Shown: positions 25,863 through 26,314 of the stretch, piece by piece
How the letters are laid out: each line of letters opens with the position of its first letter
Position numbering within the stretch: position 1 is the first letter of the stretch
NCBI GenBank assembly: GCA_015062085.1
Contig: SUVI01000035.1
Coordinates: forward strand, 1 to 26,314
Reading direction: 5' to 3'
Length of the DNA stretch: 26,314 nucleotides
From: Planctomycetaceae bacterium
GTDB lineage: Bacteria; Planctomycetota; Planctomycetia; Pirellulales; Thermoguttaceae
Program-made: the position numbers and the translations under genes
Notes under the pieces: model-generated
What the model saw: only the letters and a program-made list of their open reading frames with translations
Told to the model about the DNA's origin: nothing
Databases searched by the model: none

Positions 25863-26314
25863 ATGCGCCATTCATCTTTTTCCATTTTTGGATTGTGCCT
25901 TTCGTTCATGCTTTGGGGACCAGCCCTGAACGCAGACACGCCTGCAGAGCAACCTGCCGAAAAACCCGCAGAGCAGAATGTAGAAAAACCGGCAGAACAG
26001 AAACCCGCGGAGCAGCAGAACGCTGAAAAACCGGCAGAACAGAAACCCGCTGAACAGCAGAACGCTGAAAAACCGGCAGAACAGAAACCCGCTGAGCAGC
26101 AGAACGCTGAAAAACCGGCAGAACAGAAACCCGCTGAACAGCAGAACGCTGAAAAACCCGCGGAAGAACAGAAACCCGCTGAGCAGCAGAACGCTGAAAA
26201 ACCGGCAGAACAGAAACCCGCTGAACAGCAGAACGCTGAAAAACCGGCAGAACAGAAACCCGCTGAACAGCAGAACGCTGAAAAACCGGCAGAACAGAAA
26301 CCCGCTGAGCAGCA
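25863..26314 (+). CDS. Exported repeat protein rich in Ala, Glu, Gln, Lys, Pro (partial)
   Basis: The reading frame is open to the right edge, 150 codons so far. The ATG at 25863 has AGGAAG 6-8 nt upstream. A signal peptide (MRHSSFSIFGLCLSF..., cleavage near LNA|DTP at about residue 24) precedes a completely repetitive mature region: a 14-residue unit EKPAEQKPAEQQNA encoded by a 42-bp DNA repeat. Such a sequence should be extended or disordered, perhaps a spacer reaching across the periplasm or into the envelope, with any folded domain lying beyond the window. No family can be assigned, and function is unknown. Confidence 0.8.
   Translation, partial: MRHSSFSIFGLCLSFMLWGPALNADTPAEQPAEKPAEQNVEKPAEQKPAEQQNAEKPAEQKPAEQQNAEKPAEQKPAEQQNAEKPAEQKPAEQQNAEKPAEEQKPAEQQNAEKPAEQKPAEQQNAEKPAEQKPAEQQNAEKPAEQKPAEQ
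25983..26314. repeat. 42-bp tandem array (7 full units plus part) in a coding region
   Basis: Units start at 25983, 26025, 26067, 26109, 26151, 26196, 26238 and 26280 (cut by the window). All are 42 bp except the fifth, which is 45 bp through one extra GAA codon. Neighbouring units differ only at a few synonymous third positions, such as GAA/GAG and CCG/CCC, implying recent expansion or ongoing homogenisation. Confidence 0.95.

Overview
The window looks like a chromosomal segment of a planctomycete with roughly balanced GC content. Four lines of evidence point there. SecA is 1229 residues long with two large insertions and a C-terminal SEC-C zinc motif. One protein joins the planctomycete-type 'WLGI..EQPPNHYRLLGI' DnaJ-like N-terminus to an alpha/alpha-toroid domain. 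There is a Tat-exported Gfo/Idh/MocA oxidoreductase, and there are FemAB-like and ceramidase-like proteins of kinds common in that phylum. The assignment rests on family resemblance read by eye; no search was run.

Layout. 1-284 (-): start of a Tat-exported oxidoreductase. 420-932 (-): ferritin, divergent from a secreted zinc metallopeptidase-like protein (1231-2652, +). 2778-9878 (-): helicase, PopT/DUF368 transporter and SecA, read in the order secA, popT, helicase, with a terminator after secA. 10566-11612 (+): UDP-glucuronate epimerase-like SDR. 11849-12861 (-): a UbiA-family prenyltransferase split by a frameshift. 13440-14960 (+): exported ceramidase-like protein. 15058-15687 (-): HNH protein of the TIGR02646/PtuB type. 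15876-17069 (-): PPi-type phosphofructokinase. 17231-19594 (-): J-like/toroid membrane protein. 20012-20776 (+): unknown two-helix membrane protein. 21167-21706 (-): exported ankyrin protein. 22115-23191 (+): FemAB-like acyltransferase. 23475-25263 (-): obg-coaX operon. 25378-25462 (-): tRNA-Leu(CAG). 25863-end (+): start of an exported protein made of 42-bp repeats.

The genes are mostly housekeeping and cell-envelope functions: protein export, lipid-carrier recycling, nucleotide-sugar chemistry, CoA synthesis and ribosome assembly. I see no prophage, insertion sequence, CRISPR array or complete defence island. Many promoters can be read directly as TTGACN, 16-17 bp, TANNAT.

The striking feature is the density of short tandem repeats with different units (10, 12, 13, 14, 20, 24 and 42 bp). 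Several lie in mRNA leaders just downstream of strong promoters. Two diverged copies of an interspersed inverted-repeat element each sit between convergent genes. The FemAB leader also carries a terminator-like hairpin and no visible Shine-Dalgarno site. These non-coding structures, together with the UbiA frameshift, are the best candidates for something undescribed.
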